IMG/VR virus record: IMGVR_UViG_3300044960_000518
Span: 1 to 48,823 of that record
Source: a virus
Reading direction: 5' to 3' (one strand)
DNA: 48,823 bases
Shown: positions 39,262-47,756 of the stretch, piece after piece
Layout of the letters: the number at the start of each line of letters is the position of its first letter
Position numbering within the stretch: the stretch's first letter is position 1
Program-made: the position numbers and the translations under genes
The notes under the pieces: model-generated
Databases searched by the model: none
Told to the model about the DNA's origin: nothing
Seen by the model: the letters and a program-made list of their open reading frames with translations, nothing else

Positions 39262-39714
39262 TCACGCCGTAGCCGGGCGGGGGACGGAGGCGTCGGCGAC
39301 CGGCTGGATGTCGTAGGTTTGCTCGGTGCCGCGGATGCCGTTCCAGGCCTCGAATTTGGAGCGCGCGTCGCCGGGCGAGGTGGCGTCGATCTCCATGAAG
39401 TCCACGTAACGGGCCCGCCCTTCGGCATCGACGATGCGCGACTTGTGGCCGGGGAGCCGGACGCGGTACTTGCGGGGCGTGAGCCCGGCGGTCTCGGGCG
39501 CCGTGAGGACGACGGTCGGCGTCGTCGGCCGGGCGGCGAGCTTCGCTTCCAGCTCGGCGATTCGGGCCAGGGCGGCGGCCAGCTGCTGGCTGGGGTCGGC
39601 CGCCGGCGCCGGCGGCGCCTCGGCGGGCTTCTCGGGGGACGGTGACTCGGGCAGACGGTGAGGCGATGCCAGCCCCGATGTCGGGATCGGGGGGCGGCCA
39701 GGGTCCTTTGCCAC
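39262..39714 (-). CDS. hypothetical head-region protein (150 aa)
   Basis: GTG 39712-39714 with GGAG 7 bases upstream. A Pro/Ala/Ser-rich N-terminus leads to a helix (QLAAALARIAELEAKLAARP), then a compact domain (TPRKYRVRLPGHKSRIVDAE, RYVDFMEIDATSPGDARSKF, EAWNGIRGTEQTYDIQPV). It follows the major capsid gene and may be a virion accessory protein; no family is recognised. Confidence 0.6.
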   Translation of the reverse strand: MAKDPGRPPIPTSGLASPHRLPESPSPEKPAEAPPAPAADPSQQLAAALARIAELEAKLAARPTTPTVVLTAPETAGLTPRKYRVRLPGHKSRIVDAEGRARYVDFMEIDATSPGDARSKFEAWNGIRGTEQTYDIQPVADASVPRPATA

Positions 39715-39818
39715 TATTCATCTCCGCGAATGCAGTGTTACGGGGGAGATCGCGGAGCGGAGGAGAGCGGTGCGGGGGGCGGCGCTCCCGCCGGTTCCCC
39801 GGCGGGAGCGCCCGGGGA

Positions 39819-41135
39819 TTACGCCCGGTTGCGAACCACGTAGCGGGGCTCGCGGGTGTACATCTTGCCGCGGTAGTTGCAGCCGAAGACCGCGATGAGG
39901 CCGCGGTCCTTCATGACGAGCTCATCGGCCGAGGCCATCCAGGGCGTCAGCGGCCAGTTTTCCATCCAGTAGAAAGCCCGCTGGAAGTCGCCGTTGAACC
40001 AGAGCTTATCGGCGTCGCCGCTGGAGAGACCCAGCCCGTCGCTGGCCGTCGCCCGGTTCTTCCAGATGGCGGACATGGTGATGATGGTGTAGTTAGCGAT
40101 CCGGGAGATCGGGTTGCCGCCGACGGTCCAGACGCCGGGGAAGTTGGCGGCCGTGTTTTGCGAGCCGATCTGCACGGTCGGAGCCATCATCTGCTGACGG
40201 ACGAGCACCTCCTTGGCGGGCATTACGAGGAGCGTGGTCCCCTCGACCAGGATTTCCTTGCCGGTCTCCGGATCGGTCATGCCGACGAAGAGGAGGCGGC
40301 TCTGATCCAGGTCGTTATAATCGAGGAACTCGTTGGATTGGTCGTTGACATAGGGCGAGCTGGTCTGGTACGTGTTGTAACTTGTCCCGTTACGGTTGTA
40401 CGTATTCGTCACGCCGAGCACCTCGTCGGCGATGTCCTTCTCCTGGCCGTAGGCCAGCTCCTCGCCGACGGCGCCGGCCTCGTCCATGACCTGGCCGGTG
40501 ATGTCGAAGAAGACGGCCTCGCGCGTGAGCGAGCACTTGAGGGCCTGCTCGACGGTCTGCGGAGTCGTCTGGTAGGCGTCCCCGAAGCCGATCTCGGCGT
40601 GCGTCTCGCCGGGCAGGCGGCCCTTGGCGGCTTTGCTGGCCGACGGCATGCGGGCGACGCTGATGAGCTTCTGCCCGTTCATCTTCGTCGGGACGACGCG
40701 CACCAGGTTGCGGCCGATGAACTGCGGCTGGTTGAACCGCTCCATGATCTCGGCGTTGATGAGGCCGGCCGTGGCCAGGTTGAACGTGTTGATATTGATA
40801 AACGCCGATGGGTCGATCGCCGCCTCGCGGATCGACGTGAAGTTAAAGCCGCTGTTGGGGTGGTAGTACTCCTCGACGAAGTCATGGCCCATGATGGCTT
40901 CGGCGAGGCCACGCAGGCTGAACTCGCGGGCCTGGATGCGGCCAGGCTTGAGCAGCGGCAGGCCGCGCTCGTCGAGCTGGACCTGCGGGAAGCCGCGGGC
41001 GTCCGTGTTCAGGCCGAGCATGTCGTGGAACTCGCGGAGGGCCGCGTACCGGCCGTCGTTGAAGGACCGGCTGTTGCGCCGCGCCTCCTCGAGACGGTTA
41101 GCGAACAGGGAGCGCAGCGACTTGAACTGGATCAC
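39819..41135 (-). CDS. major capsid protein
   Basis: GTG 41133-41135 has GAGG 8 bases upstream; 438 residues. A helical N-terminus (LRSLFANRLEEARRNSRSFN) precedes the HK97-type shell region: ARMPSASKAAKGRLPGETHA, QTVEQALKCSLTREAVFFD, and a C-terminal ATASDGLGLSSGD...RAFYWMENWPLTPWMASADE followed by VMKDRGLIAVFGCNYRGKMY. The tail segment 'AFYWMENWPL...' and the position after protease and decoration genes support it. It polymerises into the icosahedral shell. Confidence 0.9.
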   Translation of the reverse strand: MIQFKSLRSLFANRLEEARRNSRSFNDGRYAALREFHDMLGLNTDARGFPQVQLDERGLPLLKPGRIQAREFSLRGLAEAIMGHDFVEEYYHPNSGFNFTSIREAAIDPSAFININTFNLATAGLINAEIMERFNQPQFIGRNLVRVVPTKMNGQKLISVARMPSASKAAKGRLPGETHAEIGFGDAYQTTPQTVEQALKCSLTREAVFFDITGQVMDEAGAVGEELAYGQEKDIADEVLGVTNTYNRNGTSYNTYQTSSPYVNDQSNEFLDYNDLDQSRLLFVGMTDPETGKEILVEGTTLLVMPAKEVLVRQQMMAPTVQIGSQNTAANFPGVWTVGGNPISRIANYTIITMSAIWKNRATASDGLGLSSGDADKLWFNGDFQRAFYWMENWPLTPWMASADELVMKDRGLIAVFGCNYRGKMYTREPRYVVRNRA

Positions 41136-41271
41136 GGCCAGGCCTCGTGCCCCGCTCCCCGCGCGGGGCCCCCGTGGGATTCAGCGCCGCGCCGGCCGGG
41201 GAGACCGGTGAAAGGGCCCGTCGGCCCCGCGGCGTTGTCGGTCAGAAGTCTCCAGGGACCGGCCGTCCGCC
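41136..41271. other. 136-bp non-coding gap upstream of the capsid gene
   Basis: It holds a perfect palindrome CCCCGCGCGGGG within a larger G/C-rich inverted region, followed by further G/C-rich repeats. Such gaps commonly carry a hairpin that tunes expression of the capsid gene against its neighbours. No gene and no convincing promoter are seen. Confidence 0.5.
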
Positions 41272-41739
41272 TCACGGCAGGCGGCCCGTCAGCAGCCGCG
41301 AGGAGAGGCGGACCTTTACCTTCGTCGTCGCGGCGGTGTACTCCTTGATGACCCGCCCGATGGCCTTCTGGCTGTCGGTCGTCTTCTTCAGCCGCTGGCT
41401 CACCAGCCCGGAGGAATAGTCCGGCGTGACGTAATCGCCGACGGCGAAGGTGCTGGAGGCGCAGGGGAACTCGAAGATGCCATCGACGAGGAGCCGGGCC
41501 CCTCGCCCCGTGTCATCGCTGGCCTGCTGGCGCGAGTTGCTGACGCCGGCGAACAGCGGCGCGAAGGCGAGCTGGTCGGTGGCCTCATCGACGACGGGGT
41601 GGGCGGACGCCGGCCGCACGCAGTGATTGGTCGCGTCCCACCACATGAGATCGCCGATGTCGGCGGCCTCGCTGGCCTTGTGAGTAAACTCGGCGTTGAT
41701 CTGGCTCGGCGGCCAGTACGGGTAGAAGCTGTTCGCCAT
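41272..41739 (-). CDS. head decoration / DUF2190-like protein
   Basis: ATG 41737-41739; 155 residues. IGDLMWWDATNHCVRPASAH, FAPLFAGVSNSRQQASDDTG, ARLLVDGIFEFPC and FAVGDYVTPDYSSGLVSQRL show the small beta-barrel pattern of capsid cement proteins (DUF2190-like), which bind the outside of the shell. It lies between the protease and the major capsid gene as in many siphophages. An upstream in-frame TTG is less likely. Confidence 0.7.
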   Translation of the reverse strand: MANSFYPYWPPSQINAEFTHKASEAADIGDLMWWDATNHCVRPASAHPVVDEATDQLAFAPLFAGVSNSRQQASDDTGRGARLLVDGIFEFPCASSTFAVGDYVTPDYSSGLVSQRLKKTTDSQKAIGRVIKEYTAATTKVKVRLSSRLLTGRLP

Positions 41740-41825
41740 CGTCAACCGTGCCCTTCGTTGGGGGTGCCTGGCCCCGCCGGCAGCCAGGGTGCCGCCGGCC
41801 AGCCGCTTGCCCGGTGGTTCGATCC

Positions 41826-43076
41826 TCAGCAGGCGCCGCGCAGGGCCGCGACGCGCTTGCGCCGGGCCTCCTCGGTGTCCTCGAGCGCCAGCCCCTCGCC
41901 GGCGCTGCGATCCTCGCGGACGGGCATGGTGCCGGCGCCTGCCCAGGCCGTATCGGTCCAGGGAGCAGCGCTCCGCGGCTTCTCGGGCGCAGTCCTGGCG
42001 AGCGCGGCCCGGTGCTCCTCAATCAGCTCCTTCATCTCTGCCGCGGAAGTGCAGGCGTCGAGGGCCTTGCGGAGCGTCCGCGTCGGCACGATGCCGGCCT
42101 CGGCGCAGAGATCGCGCGCGTGGAGACGGAGGCGGAATGTCTCCTGCAGACGGGCGAAGGCGGCCGCGCTCACGGTCCGACCGCTCCGGCGGCTCTCCTC
42201 GGCCTCCGTCTCATCGTCGGTGCTCGTCGGCTCGCTCTCGTCGTCCGCCGCCCCGCCGCTGTCGTCGCCCAGGAGCTTCTCTTCGGCCGCGAGGATGTCC
42301 CGGAACTTGGCGAGCTTCGCCTTGGTGTCGAGGGAATCGTCGTCCAGCACGGCCAGGACCGCAGCGCGGAAGCCATCCTTGAGCGCCTGCTCGTGATCGG
42401 CCTCCTCGGGGACATCACCCTGCTTCATGCCGGGCTCCTCGTACTCGGTGTCCGGCGACATGAGCCCGGCCTCGGCCATCTCGCGGAGGGCACGGGCATA
42501 GCCGGGCCGCGGGCCCTTCAGCGCCTCGATGAGAGCGGACAGCTTCTTCTTCACGGGGGTGGTCCTCGACTCGAACAGGCCGCGGGTGGTGGCCGGGGAG
42601 CTGACCAGATCGACACTGTGACTGCGACGGTCGAAGCGGATTTCCTCGATGATCTGCCGCCCTTCGGCATCGCGGTGCTCGCCGCGCCCGAGCGAGGCGA
42701 TGGAGAAGCCGAGGTTCTCCGGGGCGTTTTCGGCGTCCCAGAAGAGCTGCTCCGCAAGCGGGTGTTTCGGCGGGAAGTGATAGTCGGCGTAGATGCCCGT
42801 GCCGGTCTCCCGCAGGGCACGGACGGTGCCGAAGGCGTCCCGGTAGGAGCGCGTCTCACCGACCTGGCCGCGGGGGGCATGATCGACGTAGACGCGGGCG
42901 CCTTCCATCAGGGGGATGGCCCGGCGCCGCGTGTCCTCGGGGTAGACGGCGTTCCCCTTTTCCCCGAGGATCTTCACGCCGAAGATGATGCCCTTCTCGC
43001 GATCGATCCGGAGAGGCGCTCCGGGAGCGCCGGAGACGTACTCGCGCAGCTCAACGAGGGCAGCAGTAGCGTCCAT
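41826..43076 (-). CDS. prohead protease with scaffold-like C-terminus
   Basis: ATG 43074-43076 (GTG 43082 possible); 416 residues. The N-terminal ~190 residues have the phage prohead serine protease pattern: GIIFGVKILGEKGNAV, IPLMEGARVYVDHAPRG with the catalytic His (DH), GIYADYHF, and HSVDLVSSPATTRGLF, whose SVDLV..PA segment holds the Ser. The rest is acidic, helical and low-complexity (TSTDDETEAEESRRSGRTVS), as in scaffolding proteins, and would guide capsid assembly before being cleaved. Confidence 0.85.
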   Translation of the reverse strand: MDATAALVELREYVSGAPGAPLRIDREKGIIFGVKILGEKGNAVYPEDTRRRAIPLMEGARVYVDHAPRGQVGETRSYRDAFGTVRALRETGTGIYADYHFPPKHPLAEQLFWDAENAPENLGFSIASLGRGEHRDAEGRQIIEEIRFDRRSHSVDLVSSPATTRGLFESRTTPVKKKLSALIEALKGPRPGYARALREMAEAGLMSPDTEYEEPGMKQGDVPEEADHEQALKDGFRAAVLAVLDDDSLDTKAKLAKFRDILAAEEKLLGDDSGGAADDESEPTSTDDETEAEESRRSGRTVSAAAFARLQETFRLRLHARDLCAEAGIVPTRTLRKALDACTSAAEMKELIEEHRAALARTAPEKPRSAAPWTDTAWAGAGTMPVREDRSAGEGLALEDTEEARRKRVAALRGAC

Positions 43077-43160
43077 GAGCACTGACGGTACGCACTGCCG
43101 TCGGCGCGAGGCAAATCTGCGGTGGCGAAGGGCGCACGAAAAATGATGGGCGGCCGCGCC

Positions 43161-43511
43161 TCATCCTGGCGCGGCCTCGGCGTCGGCCTCGTCGGTCTCT
43201 CCCTCGCTGACCACGGCCGTTTCGTCCGGATCGCCGACGCCGAGGTGCTCCTGCAGCGCTGCCGCCGTGGCCCGGACCCCCGCATCCTCGGGCGCGTGAT
43301 CGGCGAGGGCATCCTCCAGGTCCGCGGCCAGCGCATCCGTGCCGTCCCAGCTGCCCGATTGGGCAAGGCCGTGCAGGGCCGGATAATCGTCCTCCGGCAG
43401 TGCCAGCGCCCAGTCCACGAAGCGCCCCCAGGAGCCGATCGAGCAGAGGAAGAATGTCTCCGCCTGCCCGTGCTGGTCGGGGGCGCCCAGAAAGGTGATC
43501 GCGTATCCCAT
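43161..43511 (-). CDS. small acidic protein between head genes (116 aa)
   Basis: ATG 43509-43511, 13 bases after the MuF-type gene stop. It begins GYAITFLGAPDQHGQAETFF and has SWGRFVDWALALPEDDYPAL, SWDGTDALAADLEDALADHA and an acidic end. The compact fold and the position next to a protein with toxin-like domains make it a candidate immunity or accessory factor; this is inference only. Confidence 0.65.
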   Translation of the reverse strand: MGYAITFLGAPDQHGQAETFFLCSIGSWGRFVDWALALPEDDYPALHGLAQSGSWDGTDALAADLEDALADHAPEDAGVRATAAALQEHLGVGDPDETAVVSEGETDEADAEAAPG

Positions 43512-43524
43512 GGAGGGCCCTCCC

Positions 43525-46092
43525 TCACTCCGGGCCGCGGCCGGCGCGGGCGGCGGCCCGCGCGCGGGCCTGGGCTCGCAGCGTTTCGCGGTTCCGGGCC
43601 TTCCGCAGCCGGTCGCGGGCGCGCCGCGCCGCGGCCGCCTTTGCCGCCCGCTCCCGGAGCTGCTTGAGGGGCGGCGGGGGCGGCAGATGGCCGCGGGCCG
43701 CCTCGGGCAGCGCATCGTCCGGTGCCGCAATCAGCCGTCTCAGCTCGGCTTCATCCTTGACCGGGTGCATCTGCGACAGGGAGTAGCGCCCGCTGCCGCG
43801 CTTGTAATAGAGCCTGTGCCCGGAGTAGTTCTCCCTGTTGGCTCCCTTATCGAATGTCTTCCGGTCATCCACGACGACCGTATGGAAGCCGTTACCCGTC
43901 GCGCGCTGGTGCTTTACCTTGCGCAGCAGCGCGTCATCGTGGACGCTGATCGTTTGCTTGGCGCCGACCGTCATCGACTTCACCTCGATGTCGTGCACGG
44001 CGTCGCCGATCCGGACCTGCACGTCATAGGGCTTCTTGTCGCGCTGTCCGGCATCGGCCGTCTCCTCCTCGGGGACGCCGCCGACGGCCCGGGCGATGGA
44101 GTGCTTGACGGCCTCGGCATGCTGATGGATGCGGCGATCGACGCGGGCGCCGATGTACTTGGCCTTTGCCGCAGCGCCTGCGGATTCCGCCGGCCGGTCC
44201 TTCTTCGCCGCAGCATCCTTCTTTGCCGCAGCCGCTCCGCCGGAGCCCTTCGAGGTGAACTTACCATCGCTTGCGTGCTCGTGCCCGCTGGCATCGACGA
44301 CCTCACGCAGCAACCCTTCCGCGAGGACGTCCGCGTAACCGTCGGCAATGCGGGCGCCCTGGGCCCGCAGGCGGCGCCACTGAAACTTGCTGATCGGAAT
44401 GAAGGTGCAGCGGCAGTTGCAGACGTCCCGGGCCTCCGTGCCGCGCACCTCGTTGAAGCTGACCTCCGCCGGGTAGTACCGCCCGTTCCGCGCGGCGTGC
44501 TCGGGCCGGCTGCGGCTGTCGTTCGGGTTGCTGTAGCGCCAGACCGGAAATGTCTCCCGCACGTCCGGCTGCCGGAGCTCCTCCCACGCGCCGGTGTTGT
44601 AGGCGTCCATTGCATTCGTGCGAACGACCATCTCCGCGTACTGCGGATTGCGCAGCGACACGCCCGCGGCATCGAGCATGCGCTCGATCTGGTCAGCCAC
44701 GCCTGTTCGGACCCCGGTGCTGAGCAGGTCAGTCAGCAGACCGTGGACGCGGCCGAGCAGCTCCTGCTCCGTCGTGGCCGCGAGCGTGAAGGCATGGCGG
44801 CGCAAGTCCTCCCCCCAGCGCAGCGGATCGACGGCGCCGAGGAAGTCGGGCGTCTGCACCAGCCGCAGCACGTCCGGGTTGACGACGTTCACGTACTCCT
44901 TGTGGGGCACGGTGATGACGTCGATCCCCTGCGATCGGGCGAAGGTGCCCAGGTCCGTTGCCGGATGCGCCTCGCCGCGAGCGACGGCCGCCGTCAGCAG
45001 GTCCTCGACCTCGGCGGCCGTCCGGATGACGGCCGTCTGGGGGATGACGCCGCGGAGCACGACGCCGGGCGCGTCGCCGGTTGGCCCGGCCGCGTACGAC
45101 GCCGCCATCGTCGGGTCGGTCGTGAAGTAGTGGCCGGTGCCGTAGTCGCCGGGCGTCATCGGCGCTTCGCCGGCGAGCATCTGCGCGGCCCGGGCCGGGT
45201 CCGCGATGCCGCGATAGAGAGGGAGCTCTCCCCGGCGCGGGGGCGGCCGGAAGAGCGAGCGGAAGTAATCGAGGGCCCGCTCGGGCGATAGCAGGGGCAC
45301 AGAACTGCCGACGGCCTCGCGCAGCCGCGGCGGCGGCCCTATGGCGATCCCGTAGCGGACGTAGTCGCGCCCCCCGCCGTCGCGGTCGTGCCAGGCAGCC
45401 TCGAACTCGGCCGCGGGCACCTCGACATGACCGGCGCTGGGGTCCATGAGGACGACGGTCGCCCCGTCGCCCAGGCCGCAGACGACGACCCAGTGGCCGC
45501 CGCCGTGCATCTGCACGGGACAGAGGACCGGCACGCCCTGTGCCAGGCAGTGGGCCAGGTCCTCGAGGGAGAGCCCCTCGCGGTCCTCGACGGGGAGGCC
45601 GAGCGCGCGGGCGGCGGCGAGAATGCCGGCGGGCGGCGTGCCGGCCACGGGCTCGGTGCCGAGCGGCGCCAGGGCTGCGGCCGTCGGCTCGATGCCGTGC
45701 AAGGCCAGGACGGCGGCGAAGGCGGCGCGGCCGCAGCTGTAGCTGGTCGTCTGTCGGACGACCGGGACGGGGAGCGGCCGGCCGGCGCCCTCCCCATCCT
45801 CATGGGCAAGCGCCTCGCGGAGTGCCTCCGTCCGGGCCCGCTGCTGCCAGTCGCGCACCAGAGCCCGGCCGAGCAGCGAGGCCGTCGCTGCGACGGAGGC
45901 CAGGGTGTCGGCCAGTCGCGAGCGCTCGGCAGCGTTGAAGAGGCCTGCCGCCGGCAGCGTGGCGCCCATGCCGTACTGCAGCACGCGCCGGAAGGCCGAG
46001 CGGCAGACCTCATGCAGGACCTCGGCCCCCTCGCGGAGGGCCCGGCGCAGGAGGTCCTCGACCGGGGCGGCCTTGCGCTCCGGCAGCGGCAC
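43525..46092 (-). CDS. MuF-type head protein with peptidase, ADP-ribosyltransferase and nuclease-like domains
   Basis: GTG 46090-46092; 855 residues. After a helical start, residues 110-225 form a C39-like cysteine peptidase (TSYSCGRAAF Cys120, HGGGHWVVV His200, VLMDPSAG Asp217). Residues 290-411 resemble an ADP-ribosyltransferase (LYRGI, YGTGHYFTTDPTMAASYA, KEYVNVVNP). Residues ~440-570 are the MuF head-morphogenesis domain (VVRTNAMDAYNTG, RPEHAARNGRYYPAEVSF, CNCRCTFIP). Then a GKFTSKGSGG linker and a 640-790 domain with DIEVKSM, like PD-(D/E)xK nucleases. It is probably a packaged multi-effector protein. Confidence 0.8.
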   Translation of the reverse strand: MPLPERKAAPVEDLLRRALREGAEVLHEVCRSAFRRVLQYGMGATLPAAGLFNAAERSRLADTLASVAATASLLGRALVRDWQQRARTEALREALAHEDGEGAGRPLPVPVVRQTTSYSCGRAAFAAVLALHGIEPTAAALAPLGTEPVAGTPPAGILAAARALGLPVEDREGLSLEDLAHCLAQGVPVLCPVQMHGGGHWVVVCGLGDGATVVLMDPSAGHVEVPAAEFEAAWHDRDGGGRDYVRYGIAIGPPPRLREAVGSSVPLLSPERALDYFRSLFRPPPRRGELPLYRGIADPARAAQMLAGEAPMTPGDYGTGHYFTTDPTMAASYAAGPTGDAPGVVLRGVIPQTAVIRTAAEVEDLLTAAVARGEAHPATDLGTFARSQGIDVITVPHKEYVNVVNPDVLRLVQTPDFLGAVDPLRWGEDLRRHAFTLAATTEQELLGRVHGLLTDLLSTGVRTGVADQIERMLDAAGVSLRNPQYAEMVVRTNAMDAYNTGAWEELRQPDVRETFPVWRYSNPNDSRSRPEHAARNGRYYPAEVSFNEVRGTEARDVCNCRCTFIPISKFQWRRLRAQGARIADGYADVLAEGLLREVVDASGHEHASDGKFTSKGSGGAAAAKKDAAAKKDRPAESAGAAAKAKYIGARVDRRIHQHAEAVKHSIARAVGGVPEEETADAGQRDKKPYDVQVRIGDAVHDIEVKSMTVGAKQTISVHDDALLRKVKHQRATGNGFHTVVVDDRKTFDKGANRENYSGHRLYYKRGSGRYSLSQMHPVKDEAELRRLIAAPDDALPEAARGHLPPPPPLKQLRERAAKAAAARRARDRLRKARNRETLRAQARARAAARAGRGPE

Positions 46093-46118
46093 GTCAGGCG
46101 CCGGCGCCGCCGACTCCC

Positions 46119-47753
46119 TCAGGCCGGCGGCCGCCTCGGAAAAAAACCGGGGGGCCCTCCCGGCCAGGGCGCCGGCCCTCCCTCCAGGCCGCCCCCCCCG
46201 CCGGGCGATCGCAGCGGCTCCTCCTGGAGGCCCTGCCGCTCCTTGGCGTCGTCCAGGCCGAGCTTGGCCCGCCGCGTCTGCACGCTCATGACGCCGCGGT
46301 CCATGTCGGCATGATCGATCGCCGCCTCCTCGGCCTTGTTGGCGATCGCCACGGCCGGCGGCGTGACGTGGATGTCCACGTACTCCTGGACCTCGCGCTC
46401 AGAGAAGACGCGCCCGCCGACGTGGAAGCGGCCGGCTCGCGCGGCATTCCGCACGGCGATCCAGCGGCTGCGGAGGAAGAAGTCGCCAAAATCGGGCTGC
46501 TCGCCCTCGACGGCGTTGACGAAGGGGCTGCCGGCCACGAGCGTCGAGGCGAAGTTTGCATTGCTGGCGTCGCCCGAGATCATGTACTCGGGCATCCGCC
46601 AGCGGGCGCCGATCGAGCGCAGGGCGGCCTGCACGATCCCGATGTGCTGCGTCGTGTTCGCGGCCAGCGGCGCCGGCTTGTACTCGCGCCCCGGCCCGGT
46701 CTTGACCACGGTGCCCGGCTCGAAGCGCTGGTAATTGACCTCGCGGCCCGTGATGGCCTGCGGATAGTAGGTCCGCCCCTGATCGCGGACCGCCTGGACA
46801 TGGGACTGCACGGAGGCCTGCGTGGCCTGGGAGAATTGCTCGATCCAGGCGATGGCCGCCTGAACGCCGCCCGTGGCGACCATGTTCCGCAGCATCTTCC
46901 AGGTGCCGTCGAGGGCGTCGCCGGTCGAGAAGAAATCGCTCAGGCCGCGCTTGACGCACTCATCGACATTTCGCTTCAGATGGCAGACGTCGCCCGCGGG
47001 CACCGGCTCCCAGTCCTCGGGATTGCCGTAGGAGACGGCATAGGTGAGCGGCATCTCGATATCGTCGGGATCGGTTTCGATGCCGAACAGCCAGTGCGGC
47101 GGCGAGCCGAGGGGCTGGCGGATCTGCTCCGGCTCGATGAAGCGCACCAGCGTCCGGCCGTCGCGCTGATCGAAGTGGCGCCAGAAGACCTCGCCGTCCC
47201 GGACCGCCCGCCAGCAAGCCGAGCGCTCACGCCGCGGCATGGCGTTGAGATCGCTGAACTCGTCGATGACGTCCTGCACCTGCTCGGCCAGTGCCCGGGC
47301 GATGCGGTCGGTGGCGTAGCGCCTGGCGGGCTGGGCCTCGTAGGTGTAGCCCGTCTTGATCGTGTAGTCCCGAATCGTGCTGACGGCGCCGATGGCCAGC
47401 CCGTTGCGCGTCGTCAGCCAGCGGCCGAGCCCGCGGGCCAGGTCGAGGTCCAGGTCGGTGAAGACGAAGGGCCGATTGCGGCCGTCCTGCCGATCATTGC
47501 GAGCGCCGATCGGGAAGGCGCGGAGCTGGTCCGCGTCCCGGTAGGCATCCATCGGATCGACCAGCTCGCCGAAGCCGACGCCGGTGTAGCTCGGAAGGAA
47601 GGACTCCTGCAGCCGGGGAAGGGCCTGCCCGAGCAGCTGGGTCTCGATCTGGAGGCGGCGGATCTCCGCCTGGGCCCGGGCAATGCGGAGCTGCTCGCGG
47701 ACCTCGCGGTAACTCAGCGGCGGCTGACCGGCTGTCCCGTTGGTCGCGCTCAT
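46119..47753 (-). CDS. portal protein (lambda gpB-like)
   Basis: ATG 47751-47753; 544 residues. TRNGLAIGAVSTIRDYTIKT, CWRAVRDGEVFWRHFDQRDG, VRFIEPEQIRQPLG, DVCHLKRNVDECVKRGLSDF, WKMLRNMVATGGVQAAIAWI, VKTGPGREYKPAPLAANTTQ and MISGDASNANFASTLVAGSP are segments of lambda-type portals. It ends in a Gly/Pro-rich tail. Twelve copies form the DNA channel at the capsid vertex. It follows the terminase by 3 bases and precedes the MuF gene, the usual packaging order. Confidence 0.9.
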   Translation of the reverse strand: MSATNGTAGQPPLSYREVREQLRIARAQAEIRRLQIETQLLGQALPRLQESFLPSYTGVGFGELVDPMDAYRDADQLRAFPIGARNDRQDGRNRPFVFTDLDLDLARGLGRWLTTRNGLAIGAVSTIRDYTIKTGYTYEAQPARRYATDRIARALAEQVQDVIDEFSDLNAMPRRERSACWRAVRDGEVFWRHFDQRDGRTLVRFIEPEQIRQPLGSPPHWLFGIETDPDDIEMPLTYAVSYGNPEDWEPVPAGDVCHLKRNVDECVKRGLSDFFSTGDALDGTWKMLRNMVATGGVQAAIAWIEQFSQATQASVQSHVQAVRDQGRTYYPQAITGREVNYQRFEPGTVVKTGPGREYKPAPLAANTTQHIGIVQAALRSIGARWRMPEYMISGDASNANFASTLVAGSPFVNAVEGEQPDFGDFFLRSRWIAVRNAARAGRFHVGGRVFSEREVQEYVDIHVTPPAVAIANKAEEAAIDHADMDRGVMSVQTRRAKLGLDDAKERQGLQEEPLRSPGGGGGLEGGPAPWPGGPPGFFPRRPPA

Positions 47754-47756
47754 CGC

